NCBI RefSeq assembly: GCF_004339565.1
Contig: NZ_SMFZ01000001.1
Span: 372,001 to 436,000 of the forward strand
DNA length: 64,000 bases
Origin: Pseudonocardia endophytica
Lineage (GTDB): Bacteria; Actinomycetota; Actinomycetes; Mycobacteriales; Pseudonocardiaceae
Direction of reading: 5' to 3'
Under the pieces are notes generated by a model that was not told the origin of the DNA, searched no databases, and worked only from the letters and a program-made list of their open reading frames with translations. This document shows positions 13,701 through 22,485 of this stretch, piece after piece. Position numbers and translations under genes: made by a program. Position 1 is the first letter of the stretch; each line of letters begins with the position of its first letter.

Positions 13701-16417
13701 GCCGCGGCGCGCGGCCAGAACCGGCGGCGGCGGAACGCGTAGGTGGGCAGCGCGACGCGGGTGGCGCCGGTGCCGTCGAACCAGCGGGCCCAGTCGACGG
13801 CGACACCGCGGACGTGCAGCGCGGCCAGCGCGGCGGCGAGCGTGTGCTCCTCCGGGCGGTCGGCGCGCAGCGCCGGGACGGCCGGCGCGTCGGACCCGGT
13901 GGCGTCCAGGCACTCCCGGGCCATCGCGGACAGCGCGGCGTCCGGGCCGAGCTCCAGGAACGCGGTGACGTCGTGGCGGACGAGACGGTCGACGCCGTCG
14001 GCGAAGCGCACGGCGCGCCGGACGTGCTCGACCCAGTAGCCGGCGGACGTGAGCTGGTCGACGGTCGCCGGCTCCCCGGTGACGTCGGAGACGATCGGCA
14101 GCAGCGGTGCGTGCAGGTCGAGGGTCGCGACGACGCCGCGGAACTCGTCGAGCATCGGCTCCATCAGCGGGGAGTGGAACGCGTGGCTCACCGCCAGCCT
14201 GCGGGTCCGGCGGCCCTGCCCGGCGAACGCCGTCTCGATCGCGGCGACCGCGTCCGCGGCACCGGACACGACGACCGACGACGGCCCGTTCACCGCGGCG
14301 ATCGCCACGTCGTCGGTCAGGTGCGGCGTGACCTCGTCCTCGGTCGCCGCGACGGCGAGCATCGCGCCGCCGGACGGCAGCGCCTGCATGAGACGGCCGC
14401 GTGCGGCGACGAGCGTTGCCGTGTCCTCCAGCGACAGCACGCCCGCGACGTGCGCGGCGGCGATCTCGCCGACGGAGTGGCCGAGCAACTGGTCCGGGGT
14501 GACGCCGAGCGAGGTGACGAGCCGGTACAGCGCGATCTCGACGGCGACGATCGCGGGCTGGGCGTACTCGGTGCGGTCGAGAAGATCCTGCTCCTCGCCC
14601 CACAGCACGTCGCGCAGCGGCCGGTCCAGGTGCGGCGTGAACGCGTCCATGGCCTCGTCCAGCGCCGCCCGGAACGCCGGGAAGCGGGCGGCCAGCTCAC
14701 GACCGGCGCCAATACGCTGCGAGCCCTGGCCGGTGAACAGCACGGCCAGGCGGTTCTCCGGACGGGCGGTGCCGGTGACGCCGTCCCGGACGGACGTGGG
14801 GTCGTCGGCGAGCGCGGCCAGGTCGGCCTTGTCGCCGAGCAGGACGGCGCGGTGCTCGAACGCCGTCCGCGTGGTGGCCGACGAGTACGCGGCGTCGAGC
14901 AGGGAGGGGGCGCCGCCGGCCTCCAGCGCGGAGCGCAGGGCGTCGGCCTGCGCGGACAGTGCCTCCGGCGTGCGGCCGCTGACCAGCAGCGGGAGGACGC
15001 CCGCCTCGACCGGCGCTGGGATGTCGGAGGAGTCCTCGCCGTCTGCGGCGTCCGGCGACGACGGGTCCGGCGCCTGCTCGACGATCGTGTGCGCGTTCGT
15101 GCCGCTGATGCCGAACGAGGAGACACCGGCGCGGCGTGGCGCGCCGGTGGCCGGCCAGTCGGTGTTCCCGGTGAGGATCCGGACGGTGTCGGCCGACCAG
15201 TCGACATGGCTGCTGGGCTCGTCGGCGAGCAGCGTGCGGGGCAGCACCCCGTGCCGCATCGCCATCACCATCTTGATCACGCCGGCGACGCCTGCCGCGG
15301 CCTGGGTGTGGCTGAGGTTGGACTTCACCGACCCGAGCAGCAGCGGGCGGCCGGTGTCGCGGTCCCTGCCGTACGTGGCGAGCAGCGCCTGCGCCTCGAC
15401 CGGGTCGCCGAGCGTGGTGCCGGTGCCGTGCGCCTCGACGGCGTCCACGTCGTCGGCCGAGAGCCGGGCGTTGACCAGCGCCTGCTCGATGACGGCCTGC
15501 TGGGACGGGCCGTTCGGCGCGGTCAGGCCGTTGGAGGCGCCGTCCTGGTTCACGGCGGAGCCGCGGACGACGGCGAGGATCTCGTGCCCGTTGCGCTGCG
15601 CCTCGGACAGCCGCTCCAGGACCAGCAGGCCCACGCCCTCGGCCCAGCCGGTGCCGTCGGCGGAGTCGCCGAACGCGCGGCAGCGCCCGTCCGCGGACAG
15701 CCCGCCATGGCGGCCCATCTCCACGAACGTGCCGGGGCCGGAAATGATCGTGACGCCGCCGGCGAGCGCGAGCGTGCACTCCTGCGCGCGCAGAGCCTGC
15801 GTGGCCAGGTGGATCGCGACCAGCGACGACGAGCAGGCCGTGTCCACCGTGACCGCGGGCCCGACGGTGCCCAGCGTGTAGGAGATCCGGCCGGACAGGA
15901 CGCTGCCGGTGTTGCCGGTCAGCTGGAACCCCTCGGCGCCGTCGGCGGGGCCGACCCGGTACTCCTGCGCCATCGCACCGATGAACACGCCGGTCCGGCT
16001 GCCACGGACCGTCGACGGGTCGATGCCGGCGCGCTCGAACGCCTCCCATGCCGCCTCGAGCACGACCCGCTGCTGCGGGTCCATCGCGACCGCCTCGCGC
16101 GGGGAGATGCCGAAGAACTCGGCGTCGAACTCGGTCGCGTCGTCCAGGAAGCCGCCGGAGGCGGTCGGGGTGCCGGCGAGCGCCGCGGTGTCCCAGCCGC
16201 GGTCGGTGGGGAAGCCGGTGATGCCGTTCTCCCCCGACTCGACCATCCGCCACAGGTCCTCGGGGCTACGGACGCCGCCCGGGTAGCGGCACGTCATACC
16301 GACGACGGCGATCGGCTCCCGGGCGGCCGACTCCAGCTCGTCGACGCGGCGGCGCGTGCGTCGCAGATCTGTCGTCGCGCGCTTGAGGTAATCCCGGAGC
16401 TTCTGCTCGTTGTCCAT
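1..16417 (-). CDS. nysI: Modular type I polyketide synthase, polyene type (NysI/AmphI-like), 3' end beyond window
   Basis: One frame stays open from the ATG at 16417 to the left edge, giving over 5,470 residues with no stop. It starts with a charged docking segment (residues 1-28, [20 protein letters not shown]) after a GGGAAG ribosome site. Four KS domains carry DTACSSS plus the two catalytic His motifs (EAHGTGT or EGHGTGT, and KSNIGHT). The set is KS-AT-DH-KR-ACP, KS-AT-KR-ACP, KS-AT-KR-ACP, KS-AT(cut). The AT specificity motifs are HAFH (malonyl), HAFH (malonyl) and YASH (methylmalonyl). A methylmalonyl unit two modules after a DH-KR module matches modules 9-11 of nystatin and amphotericin synthases, which build C20=C21, C19-OH and C17-OH with the C16 methyl. 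The adjacent GDP-mannose dehydratase, exporters and PPTase support this. The assignment is by family knowledge, not alignment. Confidence 0.93.
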   Translation of the reverse strand, partial: MDNEQKLRDYLKRATTDLRRTRRRVDELESAAREPIAVVGMTCRYPGGVRSPEDLWRMVESGENGITGFPTDRGWDTAALAGTPTASGGFLDDATEFDAEFFGISPREAVAMDPQQRVVLEAAWEAFERAGIDPSTVRGSRTGVFIGAMAQEYRVGPADGAEGFQLTGNTGSVLSGRISYTLGTVGPAVTVDTACSSSLVAIHLATQALRAQECTLALAGGVTIISGPGTFVEMGRHGGLSADGRCRAFGDSADGTGWAEGVGLLVLERLSEAQRNGHEILAVVRGSAVNQDGASNGLTAPNGPSQQAVIEQALVNARLSADDVDAVEAHGTGTTLGDPVEAQALLATYGRDRDTGRPLLLGSVKSNLSHTQAAAGVAGVIKMVMAMRHGVLPRTLLADEPSSHVDWSADTVRILTGNTDWPATGAPRRAGVSSFGISGTNAHTIVEQAPDPSSPDAADGEDSSDIPAPVEAGVLPLLVSGRTPEALSAQADALRSALEAGGAPSLLDAAYSSATTRTAFEHRAVLLGDKADLAALADDPTSVRDGVTGTARPENRLAVLFTGQGSQRIGAGRELAARFPAFRAALDEAMDAFTPHLDRPLRDVLWGEEQDLLDRTEYAQPAIVAVEIALYRLVTSLGVTPDQLLGHSVGEIAAAHVAGVLSLEDTATLVAARGRLMQALPSGGAMLAVAATEDEVTPHLTDDVAIAAVNGPSSVVVSGAADAVAAIETAFAGQGRRTRRLAVSHAFHSPLMEPMLDEFRGVVATLDLHAPLLPIVSDVTGEPATVDQLTSAGYWVEHVRRAVRFADGVDRLVRHDVTAFLELGPDAALSAMARECLDATGSDAPAVPALRADRPEEHTLAAALAALHVRGVAVDWARWFDGTGATRVALPTYAFRRRRFWPRAAASSTSDLRSAGLGAARHPLLSAAVSLADSDGALLTGRLSRQTHPWLADHVVRGTTLLPGTAFLELAVRAGDEVGCDRVEDLTLAAPLVLPEDGGVQVQLGIGAPDADGRRALTVHARPDSGIDDADGDEPWTPHATGVLAPDTSAEGYDATGWPPAGAEPIAVDDVYDRLADAGFAYGPAFRGLTAAWRSAGADGAVYAEIELPDVAAGDAASFDLHPAALDAALHAAGFVDLGEQARGGVPFSWEGVTLHASGAGALRVRLAPVADDALAVSVADGTGAPVLSVDSLVLRAVAAPDTTQDVLRDALFGLEWIPVTPSGPEPESVAVVGDGDLASVLAADAVPALVVVEPSGPEGSSGSEGAHVLAAQALDAVRTWLEADLDGSRLVLVTRGATTGQSPAAAAVWGLVRSAQSENPGRFVLLDLEPGADLPPHAALTGDEPQLAVVGDGLRAARLVRRTAPDTVGTPSFGADAVLVTGGTGGLGAVVARHLVAAHGVADLLLVSRRGSEAEGASELAAELTSAGAHVQIAACDVTDRDAVDALLAAHRVSAVVHAAGVLDDGMVASLTPERLATVLRPKADAAWNLHAAADAAGLELSAFVLFSSLAGVVGSPGQANYAAGNAFLDALAAHRRAAGLPGLSLAWGPWEQAGGMTGEVSDDDLARMARAGTPALPVEQGLALLDAALSTPDDPALVTARLDLSVLRAQGDVPPLLRSLIRTRARRTAATGSATAGGLAQRLSRLDAESREETVLDLVRGQVALVLGHGGANDVDAGRAFRDLGFDSLTAVELRNRLGAATGLRLPATLVFDHPTVRDLATHVLDELLGTDDVITTTAAAAVADDPIVIVGMACRYPGGVSSPEDLWRLVTDGTDAITGFPTNRNWDLDALYHADPDHPGTSYTRSGGFLHDAGEFDPGFFGMSPREALATDSQQRLLLESSWEAVERAGIDPTSLRGSSTGVFAGVMYSDYSGVLATGEFEGFQGVGSSPSVASGRVAYTLGLEGPAVTVDTACSSSLVAMHWAMQALRSGECSLALAGGVTVMSTPSAFVDFARQRGLSPDGRCKAFSDDADGVGWSEGVGMLVLERESDARRHGHEILAVVRGSAVNQDGASNGLTAPNGPSQQRVIRQALASAGLSTDDVDAVEAHGTGTSLGDPIEAQALLATYGRDRDPERPLRLGSLKSNIGHTQAAAGVAGVIKMVQAMRHGALPRTLHAGTPSSHVDWTDGAVALLSDAAEWPETGGRPRRAAVSSFGISGTNVHTVLEQGPAAPAPATDEPERTPAVVPLLLSGRTGTALRAQAARLLADLRERPDTSVVDLAHSLATTRARFEQRAAVLAAGRDGLLASLTALAAGRPDPHVVDGEAAGRGRTAVLFSGQGSQRAGMGRELYAAWPVFAEAFDEVCAEMDPHLDRPLRDVMWDSDTELLDRTGWTQPALFALEIALFALVRSWGVRADAVAGHSIGEITAAHVAGVLSLPDACRLVAARASLMDALPAGGAMLAVNAAEDEVTPHLTDDVAVAAVNSPSSVVVSGSEDAVAAIESRFADRRTRRLPVSHAFHSPLMDPMLDAFRAVVTDLTFSEPSIPVVSNLTGGRAADELRDPEYWVRHVREAVRFADCVQTLRDNGTTTFLELGPDGPLTTMAQETLGDDDALLVPFLRADRPEETAAATAAARLQVHGIDLDWTALLAGTGARRVALPTYAFQHEHYWPQLPAPSAGGAADPADQRLWAAVERGDAGELAGILGLGSHDITPLDTLMPALASWRRGNREKSLLDTLRYRVEWTRLSRPAAPVLDGTWTLVSTDAIDTDLVDALAEMLGAHGARVRRLVLDDTCVDRATVASRIAAADTTADGDGATTDADRDAAADGGAAAVGLAGNVLSLLPLDERPEPGAEALTRGTALTVALVQALSDNGSDARLWTATRGAVTVGAGDPLTNPLQATAWGLGRTVALEHPRRWGGLVDLPPELDGRTGQRLAGVLADRDVPDGEDQVALRTDGVHGRRLVRHPVDALPDTFTASGTVLVTGGTGGLGAEVARWLARSGARHLVLTSRRGADAPGAAELRDELVDLGASVAIEACDVTDRDAVAAVLDGLPDDLTGVVHTAGVAHYDALDDLDVAGFAERAAAKTAGAAHLDALLGDRELDLFVLFGSIAGVWGSGGQSAYGAANAYLDALAAARRARGLAGTSVAFGPWDGAGMAAEGGFAESMQRQGLGLLDPEPAMAELRRAVVDQDVAVTVADVDWTRYAPLFTSARPSALLGDLPEVRALAAAEPDVDASEIVTRVRSMEEPEQLRMLGELVRTEAATVLGHASADAVGETRAFSDLGFDSLTGVELRQRLSAATGLPLPSTIVFDHPTPAALAQYLRAEILGSAIDVNAPVATGTGDDEPIAIIGMACRFPGGVSSPEALWDLVASGTDAISDFPVNRGWNTASLFDRDADKPGTTYSTQGGFLHTADEFDPAFFGISPREALVMDPQQRLLLETTWESFERAGIRPDSVRGSLTGTFVGSSYQEYGLGGGEGSEGHMVTGSSPSVLSGRLAYVFGLEGPAVTVDTACSSSLVALHLACRSLLSGESTMAVAGGATIMTTPNPFVAFSRQRALARDGRCKAFSDDADGMTLAEGVGVVLVERLSDAQRNGHPVLAVIRGSAINQDGASNGLTAPNGPSQQRVIRQALANARLEPGDVDALEAHGTGTPLGDPIEAQALQSTYGRDRDPSQALLLGSVKSNIGHTQSAAGVASVIKMVMALRHGVLPRTLHADEPSSHVDWSTGSVRLLGEQTTWPETGRPRRAAVSSFGISGTNAHTLLEQAPVAAEPAGAPFTDRPADAPVNAEPSPAELSGAEPSGAELPDAGLSGPAGAQRPDAVVPWVLSARSSAALRGQAERLLAHVAEREPSPLDVGFSLVTTREPFEHRAVVVPPVGSDPLEALQAVAADGPSAEVARGVADVDGRTVFVFPGQGSQWVGMGARLLDESPVFAARIAECATALSGFLDWSLIDVLRDADGAPSPERVDVVQPASFAVMVGLAALWQAHGVSPDAVVGHSQGEIAAAVVSGALSLQDGARVVALRSQAIARSLAGRGGMMSVALPVDDAEARLEGYEGRVSVAAVNGPRSAVLAGEPDALDELLALFESEEIRARRIPVDYASHSHHVEDIHDELLDVLAELSPRASEVPLFSTVTGDWLDTSTMDASYWYENLRGRVRFAEAIEALATGEYRAFVESSPHPVLSMAVQDVVDAAGVAGVAGGSLRRDQGGYDRFLLSAAEVFVRGVDVDWSVLFDGTGVSTVDLPTYAFQHEQLWAVPPSASATAADPEDEAFWSAVEDGDVSALTTTLGADEDSVAAVLPALSSWRRGRRDRTTVDSWRYRVAWNPAGQLPQGTLSGTWLLVTADGVDDSDVSDTLTAHGADVRRVELDDTCTDRAVLSERLATALLPTPDPNERHLRAVALPEGAVRSESRGGGAVAGVVSVLAEADSTTVPQTGLVTGVALTVALVQALGDTGVEAPLWALTRGAVATGRADEVTAPVQAQVLGIGWTAALEHPQRWGGTVDLPETLDDRAGARLATVLSGALDTEDQLALRPNGVFVRRVVTAGPAGTPDRDWTPSGTTIVTGGSGTLAPHLARWLAERGAEHVVLLSRRGIDAPGQAELVAEITGAGTSVAAEACDVTDRDAVAALLERLDGEGRPARTVIHTAATIELATLDATGQDDVARVLHAKVTGARVLDELCGDDVDLVLFSSTAGMWGSGAHAAYVAGNAYLAALAENRRSRGLPATSVSWGIWADDLKLGRVDPEAIRGSGLEFMDPQLALAGLKRALDDRETVIAVADVDWATYHPVFTSGRPTPLYDEVPAVRALTAEAERTAGTVAEGEFAAALRELSDADALRTILDTVRAEAATVLGLSSADDLTDQRAFRDVGFDSLTAVALRNRLASVTGLTLPSTMVFDHPTPAALAGFVHGEMAGARPVSATPAATKAVEDDPIVVVGMSCRYPGGVRSADDLWRVALDEVDAISGFPADRGWDADALYDPDPDRSGHTYSVQGGFLDAVADFDPAFFGIAPREALSMDPQQRLLLETTWEAFEHAGIDPVGERGSRTGTFVGASYQDYAANAPAADGAEGHLITGSLPSVLSGRVSYLFGFEGPAVTLDTACSSSLVAMHLACESLRGGESDRAIAAGVSIMSTPQAFVGFSRQRALAEDGRCKAYADGADGMTLAEGVGVVLLERLSDARANGHDVLAVVRGSAVNSDGASNGLTAPNGPSQQRVIRAALAESGVGPNDVDVLEGHGTGTALGDPIEAQALFATYGTERDPERPLLLGSVKSNIGHTQMASGVASVIKLVRALQDGVVPASLHIDAPSTHVDWSGGTIDLLTERTPWPETGRPRRAAVSSFGISGTNVHAVLEQAPTVEVVEDTPEPDDVLVPVLVSGRTEVALREQASHLLGMLDDRPDTHPADVAFSLATTRAALEHRGAVLAGDRDELVRGLTALRDGGADPSVVRGTTGRGRTAFLFTGQGSQRAGMGRELYARHPVFADALDDVLARVEGELGNGVGPVPLRVALFAEP
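3324..3380. repeat. Perfect 21-bp inverted repeat inside the PKS gene
   Basis: Two 21-bp arms (3324-3344 and 3360-3380, core GAACGAACGGCACCTTCG) are exact reverse complements around a 15-nt loop. The element sits in the KR structural subdomain of module 3 and is read through in frame, adding roughly [20 protein letters not shown]. It is less GC-rich than its surroundings. The arms resemble dispersed intergenic palindromes that I recall from Pseudonocardiaceae genomes. That resemblance is from memory and untested. Confidence 0.8.
5110..5275 (-). repeat. Degenerate pentad repeat in the module 3 KS-AT linker
   Basis: The linker between KS and AT of module 3 is about 50 residues long. The matching linkers of the other modules are about 20-30 residues. 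It contains degenerate repeats of the type [10 protein letters not shown] within a run rich in Ala, Glu, Pro, Ser and Gly. The DNA shows matching imperfect repeats of GGACAGCTCGGC type, so slippage or local duplication is a likely origin. Confidence 0.5.
6536..11179 (-). other. PKS module 2: KS-AT(malonyl)-KR(A-type)-ACP
   Basis: The KS begins at DPIVIVGM near 11178, with its active Cys near 10668. The AT has GHSIGE near 9320 and HAFH near 9030, so malonyl-CoA is predicted. There is no DH. The KR keeps TGGTGGLG near 7615, Ser, Tyr and Asn, but lacks LDD and carries the VWGSGGQ pattern before the Tyr, which indicates A-type reduction. The ACP motif GFDSL is near 6715. The KR structural subdomain holds an Asp/Ala/Thr/Gly-rich loop near 8040-8160. 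By position it would set the C19 hydroxyl, where polyenes usually carry the aminosugar. Confidence 0.82.
11180..16417 (-). other. PKS module 1 of this protein: dock-KS-AT(malonyl)-DH-KR-ACP
   Basis: The KS starts near residue 28 with its catalytic Cys near residue 195 (about 15836). The AT has GHSVGE (about 14475) and HAFH (about 14180), so malonyl-CoA is predicted. The DH keeps both catalytic motifs: [10 protein letters not shown] near 13560 and the D-AAL-H helix near 13030. The KR has TGGTGGLG near 12270, an LDD motif that marks B-type stereochemistry, and the Ser/Tyr/Asn set ending in YAAGN near 11860. The ACP has the phosphopantetheine site GFDSL near 11350. An active DH with a B-type KR predicts a trans double bond, matching C20=C21 made by nystatin module 9. 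Boundaries are approximate. Confidence 0.85.
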
Positions 16418-16556
16418 CTTCCACACTTCCCGTCTCGGCAGCAGACGACCGCACAGGAATCGCATGACGCAATTCCTGCGCGCCGGAGGAAACGAATCGC
16501 CGCGCCGCTGACGATGCCGACGATCCGGGTGGGAAATCCCTAGAGGTGCACGGGGC
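16418..16556 (-). promoter_or_regulatory. PKS promoter region with PAS-LuxR-like box at 16528-16543
   Basis: This 139-bp gap lies between the GDP-mannose dehydratase stop and the PKS start, both on the minus strand. Read on the minus strand it contains CTAGGGATTTCCC about 110 bp upstream of the PKS ATG. That fits the first 13 positions of the PimM-type consensus CTVGGGAWWTCCCBAG as I recall it. No convincing -10/-35 pair was identified. Confidence 0.45.
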
Positions 16557-17594
16557 TCACCAGTTGGCCGCGGCCATCAGGTCCCCGTACTCCTCCTCGC
16601 GGGCGACGCACTCCAGGTCGGAGTCGACCATCATCCGCATCAGGCCGCCGAAGTCGACCTCGGGCTTCCAGCCGAGCGTCTCCTGGGCCTTCGAGCTGTC
16701 CGCGCAGAGGATCTCGACCTCGGCAGGGCGCACCAGGTCCTGGTCGATCACCACGTGGTCGCGCCAGTCCAGGTCGACGTGGTCGAACGCGACCTCGACG
16801 GCCTCGCGAACCGAGTGCATCTCGCCGGTGCCGATCACGTAGTCGTCGCCGTCGGGCTGCTGCAGCATGAGGTGCATCGCCCGGACGTAGTCACCGGCGA
16901 ATCCCCAGTCGCGCAACGCGTCCAGGTTCCCGAGCGCCAGCGTGTCCTGCAGGCCGAGCTTGATCCGGGCGACCGCGAGGGTGATCTTGCGGGTGACGAA
17001 CTCGCTGCCCCGGCGCGGGGACTCGTGGTTGAACAGCATGCCGGAGACCGCGTACATGCCGAACGACTCGCGGTAGTTGCGGGTGATGTAGTGGCCGTAG
17101 GCCTTCGCGGCGCCGTAGGGGCTGCGCGGGTGGAACAGCGTCGTCTCGCGCTGCGGCGTCTCGGCCGCCTTGCCGAACATCTCCGACGACGACGCCTGGT
17201 AGAAGCGGATCTGGCCGCTCGCCGTCTGCGCGGCCCGGTTCGGGGACAGGCCGGACACGATCCGGATCGCCTCCAGCATGCGCAACACGCCCGCGGCGTT
17301 GACCTCGGTGACGAGCTCGGCCTGCTGCCAGGACATCGGCACGAACGAGATCGCGCCCAGGTTGTAGACCTCGTCCGGCTGGACGCTGTCCACTGCGGAC
17401 ACCAGGCTGCCCTGGTCCATCAGGTCGCCGTCGACGAACTCCAGCTCGGAGGCCAGCCTGCTGACCCGGACCTTGCGCGGGTTGGACTGGCCGCGGGTCA
17501 GCCCGAACACCCGGTAGCCCTGCGCGAGCAGGTGCTCGGCCAGGTAGGAACCGTCCTGCCCGGTGATTCCGGTGATGAGTGCACGCTTGGACAT
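16557..17594 (-). CDS. nysDIII: GDP-mannose 4,6-dehydratase (polyene sugar pathway)
   Basis: The 345-residue protein is an extended short-chain dehydrogenase. It converts GDP-D-mannose to GDP-4-keto-6-deoxy-D-mannose, the precursor of mycosamine or of 6-deoxymannose. The N-terminal Rossmann motif is [20 protein letters not shown] and [11 protein letters not shown] supply the catalytic Ser/Glu and Tyr-x3-Lys residues, and FNHESPRRG is the usual GMD signature. Length equals the family norm. The gene lies 139 bp before the PKS gene on the same strand and diverges from the exporter genes, the arrangement of nysDIII and amphDIII. No aminotransferase or glycosyltransferase for this sugar is in the window, so the final sugar cannot be decided here. 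Confidence 0.93.
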   Translation of the reverse strand: MSKRALITGITGQDGSYLAEHLLAQGYRVFGLTRGQSNPRKVRVSRLASELEFVDGDLMDQGSLVSAVDSVQPDEVYNLGAISFVPMSWQQAELVTEVNAAGVLRMLEAIRIVSGLSPNRAAQTASGQIRFYQASSSEMFGKAAETPQRETTLFHPRSPYGAAKAYGHYITRNYRESFGMYAVSGMLFNHESPRRGSEFVTRKITLAVARIKLGLQDTLALGNLDALRDWGFAGDYVRAMHLMLQQPDGDDYVIGTGEMHSVREAVEVAFDHVDLDWRDHVVIDQDLVRPAEVEILCADSSKAQETLGWKPEVDFGGLMRMMVDSDLECVAREEEYGDLMAAANW

Positions 17595-17802
17595 GGTTCA
17601 CCCTTCTCGGCCACTTCTGCAGCCCGGCACAATTTCGGTGCCAGAACGCTCGCAAGGCCCGGAAGACGGTGTCAACGAATGGCGAGAGGTGTGGGGAATC
17701 CACGAGTGCGGCGTGAACTGGTGTTTTCCGGGTCGGTGATCGGGTCGACTGTGCGGTGCCGGTCCGCCCGCCGGCCACCGCGAACCCGGGGGTGTTCCCG
17801 AC
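17595..17802. promoter_or_regulatory. Divergent promoter region with PAS-LuxR-like box at 17691-17706
   Basis: This 208-bp gap separates the GDP-mannose dehydratase (minus) from the ABC exporter operon (plus). It holds GTGGGGAATCCACGAG, which matches 13 of 16 positions of the recalled PimM consensus. Its flanks (AGGTGTGGGG before, GAG-GTGCG after) also resemble the box near 23172. It probably serves both directions. Confidence 0.45.
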
Positions 17803-19557
17803 GTGCTGCTGAGACTCGCACGCAGCAGGCTCCGCGACTACGCCCGACCCGTCGGCGTCGTCGTCGTGCTCCAGATCCTGCAGATCCTCGGGACGCTCCT
17901 GCTCCCGACGTTCGGCGCCGCGATCATCGACGAGGGCGTGGTCCGCGGCGACGCCGACCGGATCACCGAGCTCGGGACGATCATGGTGGCCGTCGCGGTC
18001 GCCCAGATCGCCGCCGCGCTCGCGGCCACCGCGCTCGGTGCGCGGACGTCGTCGGCGATGGGCCGCGACCTGCGCTCCGCGCTGTTCCGGCGGGTGCTCG
18101 ACTTCTCCGAACGCGAGGTCGGCCGCTTCGGCACGGCGAGCCTGCTGACCCGCACCGTCAACGACGTCCAGCAGGTGCAGAACCTCGCCCGCTCCGGATT
18201 CGGCGTCGTCGTCTCGGCGCCGCTGATGTGCGTCGGCGCCGTCGTGCTCGCGCTGCAACAGGACGTGCCGCTGGCGCTTCTGCTGGTCCTGCTCGTGGTC
18301 GTCGTGGGCGGCGCATTCGGTCTGCTGCTGGCCCGGATGGGCACGCTCTACGGGCGCATGCAGCTCACGCTCGACCGGCTCGGCAGGCTGCTGCGCGAGG
18401 TGATCACCGGGGTGCGGGTGGTGCGCTCGTTCGTCCGCGACGAGCACGAGCGCGAGCGCTTCGCCCGGACGAACGACGAGTTCCTGGACGTCTCCCAGCG
18501 GGTCGGCCGGCTGATCGCGACGATGCTGCCGCTGATCCTCGTGCTGATGAACGTGTTCACCGTCGCGCTGATGTGGATCGGCGCGCAGCGGATCGACTCC
18601 GGCAGCATGCAGATCGGCGCGCTCGGCGCGTTCCTGTTCTACATGTCGCTGATCCTGATGTCGGTGGTCATGGTCGCGTTCGTGTTCCTGCAGGTCCCGC
18701 GGGCGCGGGTCGGCGCGGGCCGCATCCTGGAGGTCCTGGACACCGAACCGGGCGTCGCCGCACCGGAGCACCCGACGCCGGCCGACGGCCCGCGGGGCGC
18801 GGTCGAGCTGCGCGGCGCGGAGTTCCGCCACCCCGGCGCCGAGCAGGCCGTGCTGCACGACGTCGACCTGGCCGTGCACCCCGGCGAGCGGGTCGCCGTG
18901 CTCGGCAGCACCGGCAGCGGCAAGACCACGCTGCTGAACCTCGTGCTGCGGCTGATCGACCCGACCGCGGGCGAGGTCCGCGTCGGCGGCACCGACGCGC
19001 GGCGTCTCGACCCGGCCGAGCTCGCCGCGACCGTCGGGTTCGTCCCGCAGAAGCCCTACCTGTTCGCCGGCACCGTCGCGAGCAACCTGCGCTTCGGGCG
19101 CCCGGACGCGACCGACGACGACCTCTGGGAGGCGCTCGCCGTCGCGCAGGCCGACGACTTCGTCCGCGGGATGCCGGGCGGTCTCGACGCCGAGGTCGCC
19201 CAGGGCGGCACCACCGTCTCCGGTGGTCAGCGCCAGCGTCTGTGCATCGCCCGCACGCTGCTGCGGCGCCCGGACGTCTACCTGTTCGACGACTGCTTCT
19301 CCGCGCTCGACCAGGCCACCGACGCCGCTCTGCGGGCGGCGCTGGAACCGTGGACGGCGGGCGCCACCGTGATCACGGTGACGCAGCGGGTCGCCGCCGC
19401 GCGGCACGCCGACCGCGTCGTCGTCCTGGACGCGGGCCGGGTCGTCGCCGACGGCACGCACGAGGACGCGTTGCGCGACAGCGCGACCTACCGCGAGATC
19501 GCGCACTCCCAGCTCACCGAGGAGGACTCCGACCATGAGCTCGCCGGACGTCGCTGA
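17803..19557 (+). CDS. nysH: ABC exporter half-transporter, degenerate Walker B (NysH/AmphH-like)
   Basis: The 584-residue type I exporter has an N-terminal six-helix membrane domain (about residues 15-300) and a C-terminal ATPase domain. The Walker A is GSTGSGKTTLL and the signature VSGGQRQRL is intact. The Walker B reads LFDDCFSALD, with Asp in place of the catalytic Glu, and the switch His is replaced (VTQRV). That marks it as the non-hydrolytic partner of a heterodimer. A GTG start was used; the stop lies 23 bp inside the next gene, so the two are co-translated. In nystatin and amphotericin clusters the equivalent pair is thought to export the polyene. It is divergent from the dehydratase, sharing a presumed activator site. 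Confidence 0.9.
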   Translation: MLLRLARSRLRDYARPVGVVVVLQILQILGTLLLPTFGAAIIDEGVVRGDADRITELGTIMVAVAVAQIAAALAATALGARTSSAMGRDLRSALFRRVLDFSEREVGRFGTASLLTRTVNDVQQVQNLARSGFGVVVSAPLMCVGAVVLALQQDVPLALLLVLLVVVVGGAFGLLLARMGTLYGRMQLTLDRLGRLLREVITGVRVVRSFVRDEHERERFARTNDEFLDVSQRVGRLIATMLPLILVLMNVFTVALMWIGAQRIDSGSMQIGALGAFLFYMSLILMSVVMVAFVFLQVPRARVGAGRILEVLDTEPGVAAPEHPTPADGPRGAVELRGAEFRHPGAEQAVLHDVDLAVHPGERVAVLGSTGSGKTTLLNLVLRLIDPTAGEVRVGGTDARRLDPAELAATVGFVPQKPYLFAGTVASNLRFGRPDATDDDLWEALAVAQADDFVRGMPGGLDAEVAQGGTTVSGGQRQRLCIARTLLRRPDVYLFDDCFSALDQATDAALRAALEPWTAGATVITVTQRVAAARHADRVVVLDAGRVVADGTHEDALRDSATYREIAHSQLTEEDSDHELAGRR

Positions 19558-21451
19558 GGAACGGGAGGCGACCGGGTCGACGCGGCGGCTCGTCCGCCTC
19601 CTGCGCCCGCACCGCGGCGCGGTCGCCACCGCCCTCGGGCTGGGCGTGGCCGGGATCGCGCTGAACGCGGCCGGACCGCTGCTGCTGGGCCGGGTGACCG
19701 ACCTGATCGCGGCCGGCGTGCTGGGGCAGGCGTCCGGAGTGGACTTCGGCGCCGTCGGCACGCTGCTGGCGGTCCTGCTCGCCATCTACCTGGCGTCGGC
19801 GCTGTTCACGCTCGTGCAGGGCAGGCTCGTCGCCTCCGTGGTGTGGCAGGTGATCCACGATCTGCGACGGCGGGCGCAGGCCAAGCTGGCCCGTCTCCCG
19901 TTGCGCTACTTCGACCGGCACCGCGCGGGCGAGGTGCTGGGACGCACCACGAACGACATCGACAACCTGCAGCAGACGATGCAGCAGACGCTCGCCGAGC
20001 TGATCACCTCGACGCTGTCGCTGATCGCGATGCTCACGCTGATGATCTGGATCTCGCCGTCGCTGGCGGTCGTGATGCTGCTCAGCGTGCCGGTCTCCGG
20101 CCTGCTCGCGGCATGGCTCGCCCGCCGCGCGCACCCCCAGTTCACGGCGCAGTGGTCGGCGAACGGCCAGCTCAACGCGCACGTCGAGGAGGTCTGCACC
20201 GGGCATGCGCTGATCCGCGGCCACCACCGCCGCGAGGACGCAGAGCGCCTGTTCGACGAGCGCAACGACGCCGTCCACCGCACCGGCGCGAAGGCGCAGA
20301 CGTCGTCCGGCGCGATGGAGCCGGTGATGATGCTGGTCGGGAACCTGGGCTACGTCGTGGTCGCGGTCGTCGGCGGCTGGAAGGTCCTGGACGGGACGCT
20401 GACGATCGGCGACGTGCAGGCGTTCATCCTCTACGCCCGCCAGTTCAGCCAGCCGATCGTCGAGATCGCGTCGGTGGCCGGGCGGCTGCAGTCCGGCATC
20501 GCGTCCGCGCAGCGGGTCTTCACGCTGCTCGACGTGCCGGAGCAGGCACCGGACCGGCCCCGTCCGGACACGCCGTCGACGACGCGCGGGAAGATCGAGT
20601 TCCGCGGCGTGTCGTTCCGCTACGTCCCGGACACGCCGTTGATCGACAACCTGTCACTGACCGTCGAACCGGGCAGCACGGTGGCGATCGTCGGCCCGAC
20701 CGGCGCGGGCAAGACGACGCTGGGCAACCTGCTGACCCGCTTCTACGAGGTCGACTCCGGCGCGATCTACCTGGACGGCACGGACATCGCCCGGATGCAC
20801 CGCGGCGACCTGCGTTCCCGGTTCGGCCTGGTGCTGCAGGACACCTGGCTGTTCGGCGGCACGATCGCGGACAACATCGCCTACGGCGCGCCCGACGCCA
20901 CCCGTGACGACGTCGTCGAGGCCGCGAGGGCGACGTGCGTCGACGCGTTCGTCCGCACGCTGCCGGACGGCTACGACACCGTGCTCGACGACGACTCGGC
21001 AGGCGCCAGCGCCGGCGAGAAGCAGCTGATCACGGTGGCCAGGGCGTTCCTCGCCCGCCCGGCCGTGCTGGTGCTCGACGAGGCGACCAGCTCGGTGGAC
21101 ACCCGGACCGAGGTGCTGATCCAGAAGGCGATGAGCACGCTGCGCGCGGGCCGGACGAGCTTCGTGATCGCCCACCGGCTGTCCACGATCCGCGACGCCG
21201 ACATGATCGTCGTGATGGAGGCCGGCCGGATCGTGGAACGCGGCACGCACGACGAGCTGCTCGCCGCGGGCGGGACCTACGCCCGGCTGCACGGCGCGCA
21301 CCTGACCGCCACGCGGCCCTACGAGGCGCCCGACGTCGAGATGGAGCCGGACGAGGACCCGCCGGACGACGACCACCCCGGACCCGGCCTGCCCGACGTG
21401 CGGCTGCACCCCACGCCGCGCACCGACCGGATGATCGTGGTCGCGCCGTGA
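19535..21451 (+). CDS. nysG: ABC exporter half-transporter, degenerate signature (NysG/AmphG-like)
   Basis: The 638-residue partner has a six-helix membrane domain (about residues 30-330) and an ATPase domain with Walker A GPTGAGKTTLG, canonical Walker B LVLDEATSSVD and switch His (AHRLST). Its signature is altered to ASAGEKQL. Together with the previous gene this yields one consensus and one degenerate ATP site, as in heterodimeric exporters such as TM287/288. A proline- and aspartate-rich tail of about 45 residues follows. Its ATG overlaps the upstream gene by 23 bp and its TGA overlaps the GTG of the phosphopantetheinyl transferase. Confidence 0.9.
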   Translation: MSSPDVAEEREATGSTRRLVRLLRPHRGAVATALGLGVAGIALNAAGPLLLGRVTDLIAAGVLGQASGVDFGAVGTLLAVLLAIYLASALFTLVQGRLVASVVWQVIHDLRRRAQAKLARLPLRYFDRHRAGEVLGRTTNDIDNLQQTMQQTLAELITSTLSLIAMLTLMIWISPSLAVVMLLSVPVSGLLAAWLARRAHPQFTAQWSANGQLNAHVEEVCTGHALIRGHHRREDAERLFDERNDAVHRTGAKAQTSSGAMEPVMMLVGNLGYVVVAVVGGWKVLDGTLTIGDVQAFILYARQFSQPIVEIASVAGRLQSGIASAQRVFTLLDVPEQAPDRPRPDTPSTTRGKIEFRGVSFRYVPDTPLIDNLSLTVEPGSTVAIVGPTGAGKTTLGNLLTRFYEVDSGAIYLDGTDIARMHRGDLRSRFGLVLQDTWLFGGTIADNIAYGAPDATRDDVVEAARATCVDAFVRTLPDGYDTVLDDDSAGASAGEKQLITVARAFLARPAVLVLDEATSSVDTRTEVLIQKAMSTLRAGRTSFVIAHRLSTIRDADMIVVMEAGRIVERGTHDELLAAGGTYARLHGAHLTATRPYEAPDVEMEPDEDPPDDDHPGPGLPDVRLHPTPRTDRMIVVAP

Positions 21452-22206
21452 TCGCCGACGTGCTGCCGGACGGGGTCGTCACCGAGTGCGCGTACGGCGA
21501 CGAGCCGGGCGCCGAGCTGCTCGGGCCGGAGCGCGACCTGGTCGCGCGCGCCGTCGAGTCCCGCAGGAGCGAGGTCGCCACCGTGCGCCACCTGGCCCGC
21601 CGCGCGCTGGGCCGGATCGGGCAGGCCCCGGTGCCGATCCCGGTGAACCGCCGCGGCGCTCCACGGTGGCCGGACGGCGTCGTCGGGAGCATGACGCACT
21701 GCGCCGGCTACCGGGCCGCGGCCGTGGCGCAGGCCTGCGCCACGGCCTCGCTCGGCGTGGACGCGGAGACGGACGCCGCGCTCTCGGACGGCGTGCTGGA
21801 CACGGTGACGCTCCCGTCCGAGCGGTCCCGGATCGCCCGCCTGGCCGCCCGCCACCCGGACGTGCACTGGGACCGGCTGTGGTTCAGCGCCAAGGAGAGC
21901 GTGTTCAAGGCCTGGTACCCGCTCACCGGGCTGGAACTCGACTTCGACGAGGCCGACATCTCCGTCGACCCCTCCGACGGGCGGTTCTCGGCCCGCCTGC
22001 TCGTCCCCGGTCCCGAGATCGGCGGCACGCGCGTGGACGTGTTCTCCGGCCGCTGGAGCGCGGGGCACGGCCTGATCGTCACGGCCGTGCACCTGGCCGC
22101 GCCGTCGGGCCTCGCCGCTCAGGAGTCGCGGTGGGCGGCACCGATCTCGAACGCGGGCAGGCAGACCGCGACGTACTCGGCGCCGTCCGGGCCGGGCGAG
22201 CTGTAG
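21448..22206 (+). CDS. nysF: 4'-phosphopantetheinyl transferase (Sfp/EntD-type, NysF-like)
   Basis: It transfers phosphopantetheine from CoA to the serine of PKS acyl carrier proteins. The 252-residue protein shows the family motifs: SMTHCAGY near residue 80, GVDAETD near 105 for magnesium binding, and WFSAKESVFKAWYPLT near 150. The GTG start overlaps the exporter stop (GTGA), so it is the third gene of the nysH-nysG-nysF-like operon. The last 30 or so residues run into the opposing cupin gene and look unlike the family C-terminus. The original stop may have been lost. Confidence 0.9.
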   Translation: MIADVLPDGVVTECAYGDEPGAELLGPERDLVARAVESRRSEVATVRHLARRALGRIGQAPVPIPVNRRGAPRWPDGVVGSMTHCAGYRAAAVAQACATASLGVDAETDAALSDGVLDTVTLPSERSRIARLAARHPDVHWDRLWFSAKESVFKAWYPLTGLELDFDEADISVDPSDGRFSARLLVPGPEIGGTRVDVFSGRWSAGHGLIVTAVHLAAPSGLAAQESRWAAPISNAGRQTATYSAPSGPGEL

Positions 22207-22481
22207 CGCACCCACTCCCCGGCAGCGGTGTGCACGGCCTGTCCGGCCGGCACGGTCAGCTCGCCGCCGGCGTGCTCGACGCGCAGCTCACCGCGCAGGA
22301 CGAGCGTGTACTCGTCGAACTCGGGGGTCTGGCCGGGCTCCGACCAGCCGGACGGGCTGCGCATGTGGGCCACCGACACGGCGCCGTCGCCGGTGTTCAC
22401 CCGGCCCACGTACTCGTCGATGGTCTTCGGCGGGGTCCCGGCCGCCGTCACCCGGCTGGCCTTCTCGATCAGTCGCGGCAC
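22119..22481 (-). CDS. Small single-domain cupin protein
   Basis: The 120-residue protein has a jelly-roll pattern: a DEYTLVLRGELRVEHAGGELTV stretch, then PAGQAVHTAAGEWVRY. The metal-binding histidines of the first cupin motif are largely absent, so an enzymatic role is doubtful. It may be a binding or ethanolamine-utilisation-type cupin. It lies 4 bp downstream of the 3,5-epimerase-like gene on the same strand and overlaps the end of the phosphopantetheinyl transferase gene by 88 bp on the opposite strand. No polyene-cluster counterpart is recalled. Confidence 0.7.
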   Translation of the reverse strand: MPRLIEKASRVTAAGTPPKTIDEYVGRVNTGDGAVSVAHMRSPSGWSEPGQTPEFDEYTLVLRGELRVEHAGGELTVPAGQAVHTAAGEWVRYSSPGPDGAEYVAVCLPAFEIGAAHRDS

Positions 22482-22485
22482 GGCC

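Noticed and set aside
14697..16253. Minus-strand frame inside the first KS, offset by one base from the PKS frame
   Set aside because: It reads [12 protein letters not shown] where the true frame reads [11 protein letters not shown]. It is an out-of-frame shadow, and the same holds for the frames at 10770-14603, 4965-7868 and 765-3539.
5024..16543. A plus-strand open frame of over 3,800 codons opposite the PKS gene, and a similar one at 107-4465
   Set aside because: Composition is almost wholly Arg, Gly, Ala, Val and His with no domain. It is the antisense shadow of GC-biased PKS codons on the other strand, whose frame encodes intact catalytic motifs.
16891..19785. Long minus-strand frame opposite the ABC exporter genes
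   Set aside because: It covers the exporter genes, whose plus-strand frames carry all ABC motifs. The minus product is low-complexity and has no recognisable domain.
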